Origin: Acidobacteriota bacterium
Lineage (GTDB): Bacteria; Acidobacteriota; Blastocatellia; Pyrinomonadales; Pyrinomonadaceae
Assembly (NCBI GenBank): GCA_016715115.1
Contig: JADKBM010000016.1
Location: 496,001 to 560,000 of the forward strand
Direction: 5' to 3'
Length of the DNA: 64,000 nucleotides
Below are positions 51,418 to 58,567 of the stretch, in pieces. The notes beneath the pieces were generated by a model that was not told the origin of the DNA, did no database searches, and saw only the letters and a program-made list of their open reading frames with translations. Numbering within the stretch: the stretch's first letter is position 1; every line of letters starts with the position of its first letter. A program made the translations under genes and the position numbers.

Positions 51418-53688
51418 TCAGACATCAATCTGCCGTTTGTCAGATTCAGGACTGCCCGAAAGAAGTCCGACGATTTCCTCGACCGCGCCCTTAACCTCGG
51501 GCGAGAGCTTTTCGATAAGCGACCGATCCTGCGATTCCAAAAACTCGGCCGCGCGGAAAATCGCAAAGAACCGCGCTTCAGATTCGTCGCTGAGATTCAA
51601 ACGCCGAAGCGCCGACATACCGCCGCTCCGCGCCGTCTCCAAAACGATATCGGTTATCCAATCGTCAAATGTCGTTGATTTCTCTTGATTTAATAGTTCA
51701 ATCACATCCCGAAGGGCCGCGCCGGGACGATCGGCGATATCCTCTTTAACGGAACAATCGATCCGGTTGAGCATGGTTTTGATCCGCGTTTCAAAATGCT
51801 CCCGGTTCAACGACGTCAACGATGCGCGTTCAATCGCATCAATCGCCTTGTCGTATTCCGCGACCGCCCCATCCAGCCGTCCGAGACTCTTAAGCGAAAC
51901 GCCCTTATTAATGAAAGCAATCGCCAGATCGTTGGCAAGCTCGCGGCGGCCCTGAACATTGACGAGATCTTCGAGGATCGCGATCGCCTTGTCGTATTCC
52001 GCGACCGCCTCGTCCAGCCGTCCGAGACTGCCAAGCGAAACGCCCTTGTTTATGAAAGCAGAAGCCAGATCGTTGGCAAGCTCGCGGCGGCCCTGAACAT
52101 TGACGAGATCCTCGAGGATCGCGATCGCCTTGTCGTATTCCGCGACGGCTTCTTCAAATCGAAACTCATTGTATGCGTCGAATCCGTTTCGAAATGCCGT
52201 CGATACGCTATGAACCGCATCTATTTCGGAGGCCGGAATGATTCCCTCTTTGACGAGCCTTTCGATTGCCGCCTTCGAAAGGCGATTTCGAATCGACGGG
52301 TCCTGAACATCCTCCGAAAGCCTTTCGCGGGAACCGATTTTCAGGGATTCTTCAATATACGAGTCGAAGTACTCCGGTTTCACCTCGTCCATCGCCAACG
52401 CGAGACAATATCTGTGGGAAAGAACGTCGGAGGCACGCGCGACATCGCCGGACGCGAGAAACTTTGAGTAGCGATGGTCAAGTGAGCGATATTCACCCTC
52501 GAGTTCAACCTGATCGTAAAGCGCTTTGAGAATTGTGATCAACCAACGCCGCTTTTCATAGGCCGCCCTTCCGAAACGCATTTGATACCAGATCGCCATC
52601 AGCGGTTCGGACAGAACGTAAAACGAACTTCGCCCGCGGACATTCGCCGCGCGGACATAGCCATCGTCGCTGAGCCTCTTTAACTGCGCGCTCGCTTGGT
52701 TCTGTTTGAGGCGCACACGCTCGGCGATTTCCTTCGGCGTCACGCCTTCGTTCCGCTCGAAACTGGTGCGGGCAATGAAATCCAAGATCTTTCGTTGCTG
52801 TGGCGGAAGAAGTTCAATCTTTGATTTGAAGAACGGCGTGATCTCGTCCAGCAGATCTTCGAGAGCTTTTTGAACGTCCGTGAAGCGGGATTTCGTGATC
52901 ACGTCGAAAAGCATCAGCATCAGGCGCGGATTTCCGTCGGCAAAATACGTGAGCGTTTTGATCCGGGAACGGTTTTTGTCGTAGAACTCTTGAAAATCTT
53001 CGAATCGGCCTTCTTCGGCGCGTTTCTCAAGAAAATCCCGAATCTCGGAATCACCAAATCCGCGGAGATTATAGACTTTGAAGAAGTTGTACAACGCATG
53101 ACCATAATCGCTCACGGCTTGAAAATAGGTTACCGCGCTGCCAATTAGCATCACGGTATCGTCGTTCATCAAAACGGTTCGCAACCGCTGCATATCGTCC
53201 TCATCGTTTATCTGATCCACGATGAGGTCCAGGTTGTCGACCAACAGCAGAAGTTGCCGGTCGTGCGTCCGCCGCCAGTCTTTTAGAACCGCATATGCAC
53301 TCTCGTTCAGGTCGTCATTGTGCGTATATTTTGACCTGATGTCGGCGATTTGCGATTCAAGTTGAAGATCATCTGTGTCGGCTGCGAGGTATTCCGCCAC
53401 CTTGACCCAAAGATCGGAGAGATCGTAAATGTCGTAACTTTCTTCTGGAAATCGAACAACCTGCCATTTTGACGCAAGGTCGGATTCTGAAATGGAGATC
53501 GACAGCATTATGAGCAACGTCGTCTTTCCCATACCCCTCGGCGCGATCAGCAAAACGTGCTGGACGCCGGCGCCGACGGGTTGATTTCGAACGATCGAAA
53601 CAAGCTCGTCGACCAGTTTGGTCCGGCCAACGAATGTTCGCTTCAGTTCAGGAATCGACAAGAGCTCCGGGTTATACAGTTTGCTCAC
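51418..53688 (-). CDS. STAND/ORC-like AAA ATPase with winged helix and TPR repeats
   Basis: 756 residues. The start is GTG 53688, because AGGGGAGAATT precedes it and it falls 11 nt after the upstream gene's stop. Order: KRTFVGRTKLVDELVSIVRN and Walker A LLIAPRGMGKTTLL (about 45-55), Walker B LLLLVDNLDLIVD (about 145), a winged-helix region EGVTPKEIAERVRLKQNQASAQLKRLSDDGYVRA (about 325-360), then TPR modules. Two TPR units of 47 residues (EAVAEYDKAIAILEDLVNV...) are almost identical at DNA level, with a 141-bp period. This is the layout of a nucleotide-switch signal protein. No effector domain is visible. It lies 11 nt downstream of the second ATPase gene, so it shares that operon. Confidence 0.8.
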   Translation of the reverse strand: MSKLYNPELLSIPELKRTFVGRTKLVDELVSIVRNQPVGAGVQHVLLIAPRGMGKTTLLIMLSISISESDLASKWQVVRFPEESYDIYDLSDLWVKVAEYLAADTDDLQLESQIADIRSKYTHNDDLNESAYAVLKDWRRTHDRQLLLLVDNLDLIVDQINDEDDMQRLRTVLMNDDTVMLIGSAVTYFQAVSDYGHALYNFFKVYNLRGFGDSEIRDFLEKRAEEGRFEDFQEFYDKNRSRIKTLTYFADGNPRLMLMLFDVITKSRFTDVQKALEDLLDEITPFFKSKIELLPPQQRKILDFIARTSFERNEGVTPKEIAERVRLKQNQASAQLKRLSDDGYVRAANVRGRSSFYVLSEPLMAIWYQMRFGRAAYEKRRWLITILKALYDQVELEGEYRSLDHRYSKFLASGDVARASDVLSHRYCLALAMDEVKPEYFDSYIEESLKIGSRERLSEDVQDPSIRNRLSKAAIERLVKEGIIPASEIDAVHSVSTAFRNGFDAYNEFRFEEAVAEYDKAIAILEDLVNVQGRRELANDLASAFINKGVSLGSLGRLDEAVAEYDKAIAILEDLVNVQGRRELANDLAIAFINKGVSLKSLGRLDGAVAEYDKAIDAIERASLTSLNREHFETRIKTMLNRIDCSVKEDIADRPGAALRDVIELLNQEKSTTFDDWITDIVLETARSGGMSALRRLNLSDESEARFFAIFRAAEFLESQDRSLIEKLSPEVKGAVEEIVGLLSGSPESDKRQIDV
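51955..52236. repeat. Near-identical 141-bp tandem repeats encoding TPR units
   Basis: The stretch around gacgagatcttcgaggatcg recurs 141 bp later (51961 and 52102) with very few differences. Recent duplication or gene conversion of TPR-coding units is the simplest reading, and copy number is likely to vary. Confidence 0.85.
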
Positions 53689-53699
53689 AATTCTCCCCT

Positions 53700-54911
53700 T
53701 TAGTTGCCCGAAAGTGAATAATATCGCAACCACCAATCGCGGAGTAGCGTCGAGCCGAATTCGTAATGGCGGTCTTCATGTCTGAACCGGATGTAAAAAT
53801 CCGTCTCAAGTGCCGCAATGATGAGGTTGAAACGATCTTCCGCGTCATCGCCGTTCCAAGACTCCGAAAAGGACTGGAACAGCGTATCCCGGCCAACTTC
53901 GCCGACAATCGCAATTTCGCGCAGGAGCTTTCGCGCCGCCTTTTCTTCGGACGGCTCGAAATACCGCCGAAGCCGTTCGTGGTAATGTTCGAAATACGTC
54001 TTGCAATCAACCCCCAGTATGCGCTCATGGTAGATTCGCCCGACAAGCTTTTCATTCACCGGAGTCTCGTTCAAGACCGCCTCTTTTTGAATCTCGGAGA
54101 AGAAGATCTGAATGAAATACGGCACAAGCGTTCCGACCAAATCAAGCAGTTTTTTTCGTACAGGACCCTTCATGTTCAGTTCGTAAGTTGAACACAGTTC
54201 GTCCAAAAAGCTCTCCGCGGTTTTGCGATTGAACGGCTCGAGTTTCAGTTTCTCAAAATCGTTGATGCTCGCCGATTCCTCTAGTTGTGAAAGTACGTGA
54301 TCGATTCCGATCGATCCCGCGATGACGAATCTTAACTTTTCATGGTTCCCAGCCGATGTTCGAGCGCGACGAAACCATCTGAGAAACTCTTTTGCTTTTT
54401 GGGCCTTTTGTTCACGGAGCATTGCCTCGAGCATCATCGGCAACTCGTCGAGCACGACGATGACGATCTGGTTCGATTCCGCGAGTTTTTCAAGAAGCAA
54501 ATCGCCTTCCGATTGCCATTCCGTTTTTATCTCGTCACGCAGCTTCAATTTTAGTTGGGAAATCTGCACTTCCTCCACCGTTTCGCAAAATCCCTGAAAG
54601 GCCTTCTTCAAGCGGCCGGTCAACCTCGGGGCCAAATCCGAAAACCCCTCGCGGGCAAGCGCTTCGAGCAGGAGGACGACGAAATGTTCGGGCTCATTCG
54701 ACGCTTCAAGATCGAGATGAACGATACGCGCCCCGTAGCGCGGCTTATCTTTCAAGTTATACAAGACGCTGGTTTTGCCGAATCTGCGCGGCGCCGCGAG
54801 CAGCAAGCTGCCGACCATCAGTTTGCTCCAAAGAAGATCGACGAATTTCTCCCGACCAAAGAAATCATTGCCGCGAACGGGCGATCCTACTCGATTCTTA
54901 ACTCCAATCAT
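53700..54911 (-). CDS. AAA family ATPase (archaeal-type ATP-binding protein)
   Basis: 403 residues. I choose ATG 54911 (MIGVKNRVGSPVRGNDFFGRE): GAGG lies 8 nt upstream, and the longer frame from GTG 54950 would translate the operator. Walker A is LLLAAPRRFGKTSVL (about residue 30-42), Walker B VIVVLDELPMMLEA. Sensor-like RFVIAGSIGIDHVL follows, then a helical C-terminal half ending YEFGSTLLRDWWLRYYSLSGN, typical of the archaeal-ATPase family used in mobile and defence contexts. The job is unknown. It is the first gene of a two-ATPase operon with a complex operator (54915-54985). Confidence 0.8.
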   Translation of the reverse strand: MIGVKNRVGSPVRGNDFFGREKFVDLLWSKLMVGSLLLAAPRRFGKTSVLYNLKDKPRYGARIVHLDLEASNEPEHFVVLLLEALAREGFSDLAPRLTGRLKKAFQGFCETVEEVQISQLKLKLRDEIKTEWQSEGDLLLEKLAESNQIVIVVLDELPMMLEAMLREQKAQKAKEFLRWFRRARTSAGNHEKLRFVIAGSIGIDHVLSQLEESASINDFEKLKLEPFNRKTAESFLDELCSTYELNMKGPVRKKLLDLVGTLVPYFIQIFFSEIQKEAVLNETPVNEKLVGRIYHERILGVDCKTYFEHYHERLRRYFEPSEEKAARKLLREIAIVGEVGRDTLFQSFSESWNGDDAEDRFNLIIAALETDFYIRFRHEDRHYEFGSTLLRDWWLRYYSLSGN

Positions 54912-54927
54912 ATTCTTGACCTCATCT

Positions 54928-54975
54928 ACAACATTCTTGTTGTGCAACACGTTTGTTGTACAACAAGAATGTTGT
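54928..54975. promoter_or_regulatory. Three abutting 16-bp dyads (RCAACA-N4-TGTTGT): probable operator
   Basis: Dyad 1 is acaaca-ttct-tgttgt (54928-54943), dyad 2 gcaaca-cgtt-tgttgt (54944-54959), dyad 3 acaaca-agaa-tgttgt (54960-54975). They are exactly contiguous and the whole is nearly symmetric, with flanks atct / agat and cttgac / gtcaag (54915-54985). They overlay the -10, transcription start and leader of the ATPase operon, which is the arrangement of a repressor operator with three cooperative sites. Confidence 0.8.
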
Positions 54976-54984
54976 AGATGTCAA
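54955..54984 (-). promoter_or_regulatory. Promoter of the ATPase operon, overlapped by the triple dyad
   Basis: Minus strand TTGACA (54984-54979, perfect), 18-nt spacer, TACAAC (54960-54955, four of six). The -10 is weak, consistent with control by a bound factor. Transcripts would begin near 54948, about 37 nt before ATG 54911. Confidence 0.6.
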
Positions 54985-55015
54985 GAAGATTCTCCGCCAA
55001 AAAATTCCGTGACGA

Positions 55016-55186
55016 TCTGGAGCGCAAGCGTCCCCGCTTGCAATGAGCGCGCCGCGCGAACAGCGCCAAGGAAAAATCAAGTTAACACACGCTGCGGCCT
55101 GACGGCGTTTCACGCCGTTGCAAGCGGGGACGCTTGCGCTCCAGTCGGGGACGCTTGCGCTCCAGTCGGGGACACTTGCGCTCCGA
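55016..55186. repeat. REP-like inverted pair at the 3' boundary of the ATPase island
   Basis: Left arm ggagcgcaagcg-tccccgcttgcaa, core with gaacagcgccaaggaaaaa and cggcgtttcacgccg, right arm ttgcaagcggggacgcttg followed by two extra copies of gcgctccagtcggggacgctt. The terminal unit is expanded here more than in other copies. Confidence 0.9.
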
Positions 55187-55213
55187 TCGTGACCGCAGCC
55201 CCGAAATTTTTTG

Positions 55214-55243
55214 TTGACCTTTTCCGACGTTCTTCGGTATTAT
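55214..55243 (+). promoter_or_regulatory. Sigma70-type promoter of a tiny-ORF transcription unit
   Basis: TTGACC (55214-55219), 18-nt spacer, TATTAT (55238-55243). Both hexamers match the consensus at five of six, with acceptable spacing; the start should be near 55250. Confidence 0.65.
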
Positions 55244-55263
55244 TCAATCAGGGGGTGATAGAT

Positions 55264-55311
55264 ATGATAGAAACATCAATCGAAACGCCGCCGGACAGTT
55301 CGGACCGGTAA
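55264..55311 (+). CDS. Possible 15-residue small protein
   Basis: ATG ... TAA reading MIETSIETPPDSSDR. GGGGGTGAT lies 6 nt upstream of the ATG, an almost full match to the 16S anti-Shine-Dalgarno complement GGAGGTGAT. A promoter (55214) and terminator (55485) bracket it. Its stop overlaps the next ATG (TAATG). No family is recognised; the frame could also be a leader peptide that regulates what follows. Confidence 0.4.
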   Translation: MIETSIETPPDSSDR

Positions 55312-55379
55312 TGACCGGTGAGAATTCTCCGATTGGCATCATAGAAACGAAAAGGCCGTTTGTCGGAAGTCGCGACTAA
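55311..55379 (+). CDS. Possible 22-residue small protein, coupled to the first
   Basis: Starts in the TAATG overlap at 55311; reads MTGENSPIGIIETKRPFVGS then RD and TAA. It shares an IETK/IET word with the first ORF. It might be expressed by stop-start reinitiation, or be the second part of one frame-shifted gene. Not recognised; low confidence. Confidence 0.3.
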   Translation: MTGENSPIGIIETKRPFVGSRD

Positions 55380-55484
55380 AGAGAGCGTCGGTAGATTCAA
55401 GGTTTGCTAAACTCATCCCGACGAATTTCGAGCACGAAGGCTGAAAACGGAACCTGATCGAACATACATCATTAATACTCCGGA

Positions 55485-55519
55485 CAGGCGGCTTTGAGGA
55501 AAGCGGCCTGTTTTTCTTT
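55485..55519 (+). terminator. Rho-independent terminator of the tiny-ORF unit
   Basis: caggcggcttt / aaagcggcctg arms (11 bp with one mismatch) and a 4-nt gagg loop, then TTTTTCTTT. It ends a transcript of about 265 nt. Confidence 0.8.
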
Positions 55520-55699
55520 GCCGGCCCGGATCCGGACTTCCACGCAAAGCCAAGCACTCCGCGTCCCGCGAACCGGCCACGTTGGAAACAAGACACGCAC
55601 AGTCGATCCGTTTGAAATGGTCTCTCGACTTAAACTTTGCATCAGGATGGTTCGGGACGGACTGTCAACCCGGCGCACCTGACCTCGCATGTTCTTATT

Positions 55700-56182
55700 T
55701 CATTTCTTTTTCTCGGGCGGAGAGATGTAACCGAAGATCGTCTTTCGATGGGGAGTGAAATAGTAATCGAAGGTCCGGTACACGTGAACGCCCCCGTTCG
55801 GATCCATAGCCCAGACACCGTCGCGAGCTTTGTAATTGTAAAGCGCGACCGAGTGATACCCGCCGACGCCCGATTCCCAGTATCCGCACATAACCGGGGA
55901 GACTTTGAAGACCGTATTCCCGAGGTCACGCATCTGAACGCCCATCGAGACCTCCTCGACCGTCATTCCCCATAATGGCTCACCGAGCATCTTTTTGTAT
56001 CCGTCCGGAAACGTCAACCCGCCGTCGGAACCTGCGAGATGGTTGAACAGCCCCAAGATATCCAACTCCGAATGGTCCTTCACTTTCGGCAGCGTCCGCG
56101 TCCACCACGCCATCGATGTCGACCAGCAGGCAGTCTGGTCCGGTTGGGCCAGAGCTTTGATATGTGCATAACTTTTTCCCAT
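55700..56182 (-). CDS. Papain-like cysteine protease (C39/AvrRpt2-like fold)
   Basis: 160 residues. The start is ATG 56182, with GAGGAGGATGAA just upstream; a much longer frame exists but is not protein-like. The catalytic region is visible: AQPDQTACWSTSMAWWTRTL (Gln and nucleophile Cys), and GGYHSVALYNYKARDGVWAMDPNGG (His and the Asp/Asn that orients it). There is no signal peptide. The fold is used by toxin-processing and effector proteases; the substrate here is unknown. It is convergent with the tiny-ORF unit and divergent from the BI-1 gene. Confidence 0.7.
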   Translation of the reverse strand: MGKSYAHIKALAQPDQTACWSTSMAWWTRTLPKVKDHSELDILGLFNHLAGSDGGLTFPDGYKKMLGEPLWGMTVEEVSMGVQMRDLGNTVFKVSPVMCGYWESGVGGYHSVALYNYKARDGVWAMDPNGGVHVYRTFDYYFTPHRKTIFGYISPPEKKK

Positions 56183-56324
56183 TTCATCCTCCTCGAGAGC
56201 ATTGCCATCATAAGAAACGAAACCGTACGCGGTAATTAAGGATCTATGAGTTTTTTGTGATTTTTTTCTGAACCGAGGCGAATCGTGTATAATCCGAGAA
56301 AAACCGAACAAGGGAGAAATAGAT

Positions 56325-57038
56325 ATGGAACAGGAATTCAATCAAAGCTACGGATACTCAGCCGCCGACGCAAAACCGGCCGAACGGGCGTCGTTTATCC
56401 GAAAGACCTATCTTCATTTGGCGGCCGCGATACTCGCTTTCGTCGGTGTCGAAGCCTTTTTCTTCGTCTCGGGCGTCGCCGACATGGTCATCGGCGTGCT
56501 CCAAATGGGCGGTCGGCTTTCGTGGTTCGCGGTACTCGCCGCCTTTATGGGTGTCTCTTGGCTCGCGAACAAATGGGCGCATTCCGAGGTGTCCGGCGCG
56601 ACCCAGTATCTCGGTCTGATCGTTTACATCGTCGCCGAAGCGCTGATCTTCATTCCGTTGCTCTATATGGCGGCGTATTACGGCGGCGGCGCGGACACGA
56701 TCCTCAAAGCGGGGCTCGTGACATTCGGCCTCTTCGCCGGGTTGACGGCCGTGGTTTTCATCACGCGGGTCGATTTTTCGTTTCTCGGTTCGATCCTCGC
56801 GATCGGCGGCTTTGTCGCGCTCGGTTTCATCGCGGCTAGTTTGATCTTCGGCTTCACGCTCGGCACCGTTTTCGCATTCGTGATGGTCGCGTTCGCCGCG
56901 ACGGCGATTCTCTACAGCACGTCGAACGTGCTTCATTCATACCATCCGACGCAGCATGTCGCGGCATCCTTGTCGCTGTTCGCGAGCGTCGCGCTTCTTT
57001 TCTGGTATATTCTGACGATCTTCAGTTCTGACGACTAA
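56325..57038 (+). CDS. Bax inhibitor-1/YccA family membrane protein
   Basis: 237 residues, about seven membrane helices. The N-terminus FIRKTYLHLAAAILAFVGVEAFFF and the segment FITRVDFSFLGSILAIGGFVALGFIAASLIF are typical of BI-1/YccA proteins; the helix LYSTSNVLHSYHP carries the conserved end with the tail FASVALLFWYILTIF. In bacteria these proteins interact with FtsH or behave as pH-sensitive calcium leaks. The peroxiredoxin gene starts 4 nt after the stop, so they form one operon, which suggests a shared stress role. Confidence 0.9.
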   Translation: MEQEFNQSYGYSAADAKPAERASFIRKTYLHLAAAILAFVGVEAFFFVSGVADMVIGVLQMGGRLSWFAVLAAFMGVSWLANKWAHSEVSGATQYLGLIVYIVAEALIFIPLLYMAAYYGGGADTILKAGLVTFGLFAGLTAVVFITRVDFSFLGSILAIGGFVALGFIAASLIFGFTLGTVFAFVMVAFAATAILYSTSNVLHSYHPTQHVAASLSLFASVALLFWYILTIFSSDD

Positions 57039-57042
57039 ATTT

Positions 57043-57588
57043 ATGAAAAAGATCTACGCATCAATTCTTGTAGGGCTTTTCCTGGCGGCGGCGGCATTTG
57101 CACAGACGCCCCAAGCGCCGAAAACGACACTTAAGGTCGGCGATATGGCGCCGGATTTCACGTTGACCGACACGACCGGCAAGGCCGTGAAACTGAGCGA
57201 TTTCCGCGGAAAGAAGACGGTTGTCCTCGCGTTTTACGTGCTCGCGTTCACCGGCGGCTGAACGAAGGAACTTCAGGCGTATCAGGCTGATATCGCCAAA
57301 TTCGAAGCAGCGGAAACACAGGTTTTCGGGATCTCGATGGACAGTTTCGCCGCGAACAAGCGCTTTGCCGAGGATATCAAAGTGAACTTCCCCTTGCTGA
57401 GCGACTGGAAACGCAGCGCGACCAAGGATTACGGGCTGTATAATGAAGAATCGGGCTACGGCGCCCGCGCGACGTTCGTCGTTGACAAAGAAGGCAAGAT
57501 CCAGCACGTCGAGGTTGGCCGCACCGCGATCGACCCGACCGGGGCCTATCAAGTCTGCGACCTGTTGTTGAAAAAGAAGAAGGGTTGA
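57043..57588 (+). CDS. Exported peroxiredoxin, probable selenoprotein (in-frame TGA at the peroxidatic Cys)
   Basis: 181 residues if the TGA at 57259-57261 is read as selenocysteine (residue 73). Signal peptide ASILVGLFLAAAAFAQ. AhpC/TSA fold: VGDMAPDFTLTDTTGKAVKLSDFRGKKTVVLAFYVLAFTGG, then U, then TKELQAYQADIAKFEAA, VFGISMDSFAANKRFAEDI, FPLLSDWKR, ARATFVVDKEGKIQHV. The family has FTxxCT here, so the TGA sits exactly at the peroxidatic residue. The frame is open on both sides and still conserved. A stem-loop follows at 57276-57297. A lone Cys in GAYQVCDLL could be resolving. Alternative: nonsense mutation or read error; reading-frame conservation argues against long-standing decay. Confidence 0.88.
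57276..57297 (+). promoter_or_regulatory. Putative bacterial SECIS element
   Basis: Arms ggcg-tatc and gata-(t)-cgcc form an 8-bp stem with one bulged T. The 5-nt loop is aggct, with G at loop position 2. The loop begins 23 nt after the TGA. This satisfies the published bacterial SECIS description: short stem, G in the first two loop bases, loop 16-37 nt from the UGA. Confidence 0.7.
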
Positions 57589-57593
57589 TTTCT

Positions 57594-57676
57594 TGGAGTT
57601 CCGCCTTCAGGCGGCTTTGGCGTAAGGATTAATTCCTGCACTGCAATCGCCCGAACCGCGCAAACGCGGAACTCCA
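57594..57676. repeat. Second REP-like palindrome family
   Basis: tggagttccgc and gcggaactcca (11 bp, perfect) flank the pair ccgcct-tc-aggcgg. It differs in sequence from the ggagcgcaagcg family. Confidence 0.8.
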
Positions 57677-57809
57677 TACATTTGCCATTTACTATTCAAT
57701 GACTTTCGTCATAAAATAATCGCCGGTTAGAGCAACTTTCCGAAGGAGGTGCGACATCATAGACAGCGAAGATCTACTGAATTCAGAATCAAATTTTTTA
57801 GGAGCGGCT

Positions 57810-58466
57810 ATGGACCTAACCTCGGCGATTGAGCGGGACGGCGCATTCGGCATTGAGGAAAGCGTTGAGCTTCCACTTTTTCAAACTCCTTCGGTCGCGG
57901 AGATCACCCCGGTTTCCGCCGACTCGGATGACCTGTCGCTTTGCAAACTTGCGGCCGACGGCAACCTTTCAGCGTTCGAACTGATCTATCAACGGTATAA
58001 TCGGCGGACGTTTTCGCTCTGTCTGCGAATGACCAACAGTCAAACCGAAGCCGAGGATCTGACGCAGGAAGTGTTCATCCAGCTCTTTCGCAAGGTCGGG
58101 AGTTTCCGCGGGGATTCCGCCTTTTCGACCTGGCTTCACCGTTTGACGGTAAATCAGGTGCTGATGCATTTTCGCCGTCGAAGCGTGAAGAACGAAAAAG
58201 TCAGCGATACCGGAGAAATACCGGACCAGATCGTCGTCGGCACCGCGAATCCGAACAAGATGCCGATTGTCGACCGGCTGGCGCTGAACCGCGCGATCGA
58301 ACAACTCCCGCCGGGCTACAAAAAGGTTTTCATCCTCCACGACGTCCAAGGCTACGAGCACGAAGAGATCGCCCGAATGCTCAAGCTCTCGGTCGGGACT
58401 TCGAAATCGCAGCTCCACAAAGCTCGTCTGAAGCTTCGCGGTCTTCTGATCAAGCAAAATGGCTGA
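57810..58466 (+). CDS. ECF-type RNA polymerase sigma factor
   Basis: 218 residues. Region 2: AFELIYQRYNRRTFSLCLRMTNSQTEAEDLTQEVFIQLFRKVGSFRGDSAFSTWLHRLTVNQVLMHFRRR (the DLTQEVF and TWLHRL signatures). Region 4: LPPGYKKVFILHDVQGYEHEEIARMLKLSVGTSKSQLHKARLKLR. A short acidic N-terminal extension (about 50 residues, DLTSAIERDGAFGIEE...) precedes region 2. The anti-sigma gene lies ~100 bp downstream and two DUF4097 genes follow, so this is a self-contained envelope-response set. Its promoter is not clear. Confidence 0.92.
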   Translation: MDLTSAIERDGAFGIEESVELPLFQTPSVAEITPVSADSDDLSLCKLAADGNLSAFELIYQRYNRRTFSLCLRMTNSQTEAEDLTQEVFIQLFRKVGSFRGDSAFSTWLHRLTVNQVLMHFRRRSVKNEKVSDTGEIPDQIVVGTANPNKMPIVDRLALNRAIEQLPPGYKKVFILHDVQGYEHEEIARMLKLSVGTSKSQLHKARLKLRGLLIKQNG

Positions 58467-58567
58467 CTTTTGATCGCCGGGGCAACCTATCGAAGGCCTC
58501 GGCAATCTATTAGGGTAGTCAGCACTTGCTGCCGGGACGATGGGAAGGTTGTTTTAGCGGAAAACGG

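Noticed and set aside
55250..55519. Transcript beginning gggggtgat could be tmRNA
   Set aside because: tmRNA starts with a similar GGGG-TGA run, but no tRNA-like 3' half, no CCA end and no tag ORF after a resume codon are present. The run fits a Shine-Dalgarno sequence.
55339..55596. 85-residue minus-strand frame
   Set aside because: Its sequence is compositionally random and overlaps the terminator of the tiny-ORF unit.
57043..57261. Peroxiredoxin as a plain truncated 72-residue protein or pseudogene
   Set aside because: The frame continues conserved for over 100 residues beyond the TGA, the TGA is exactly at the catalytic residue and a SECIS-like hairpin follows; selenocysteine reading explains this better, though a read error is still possible.
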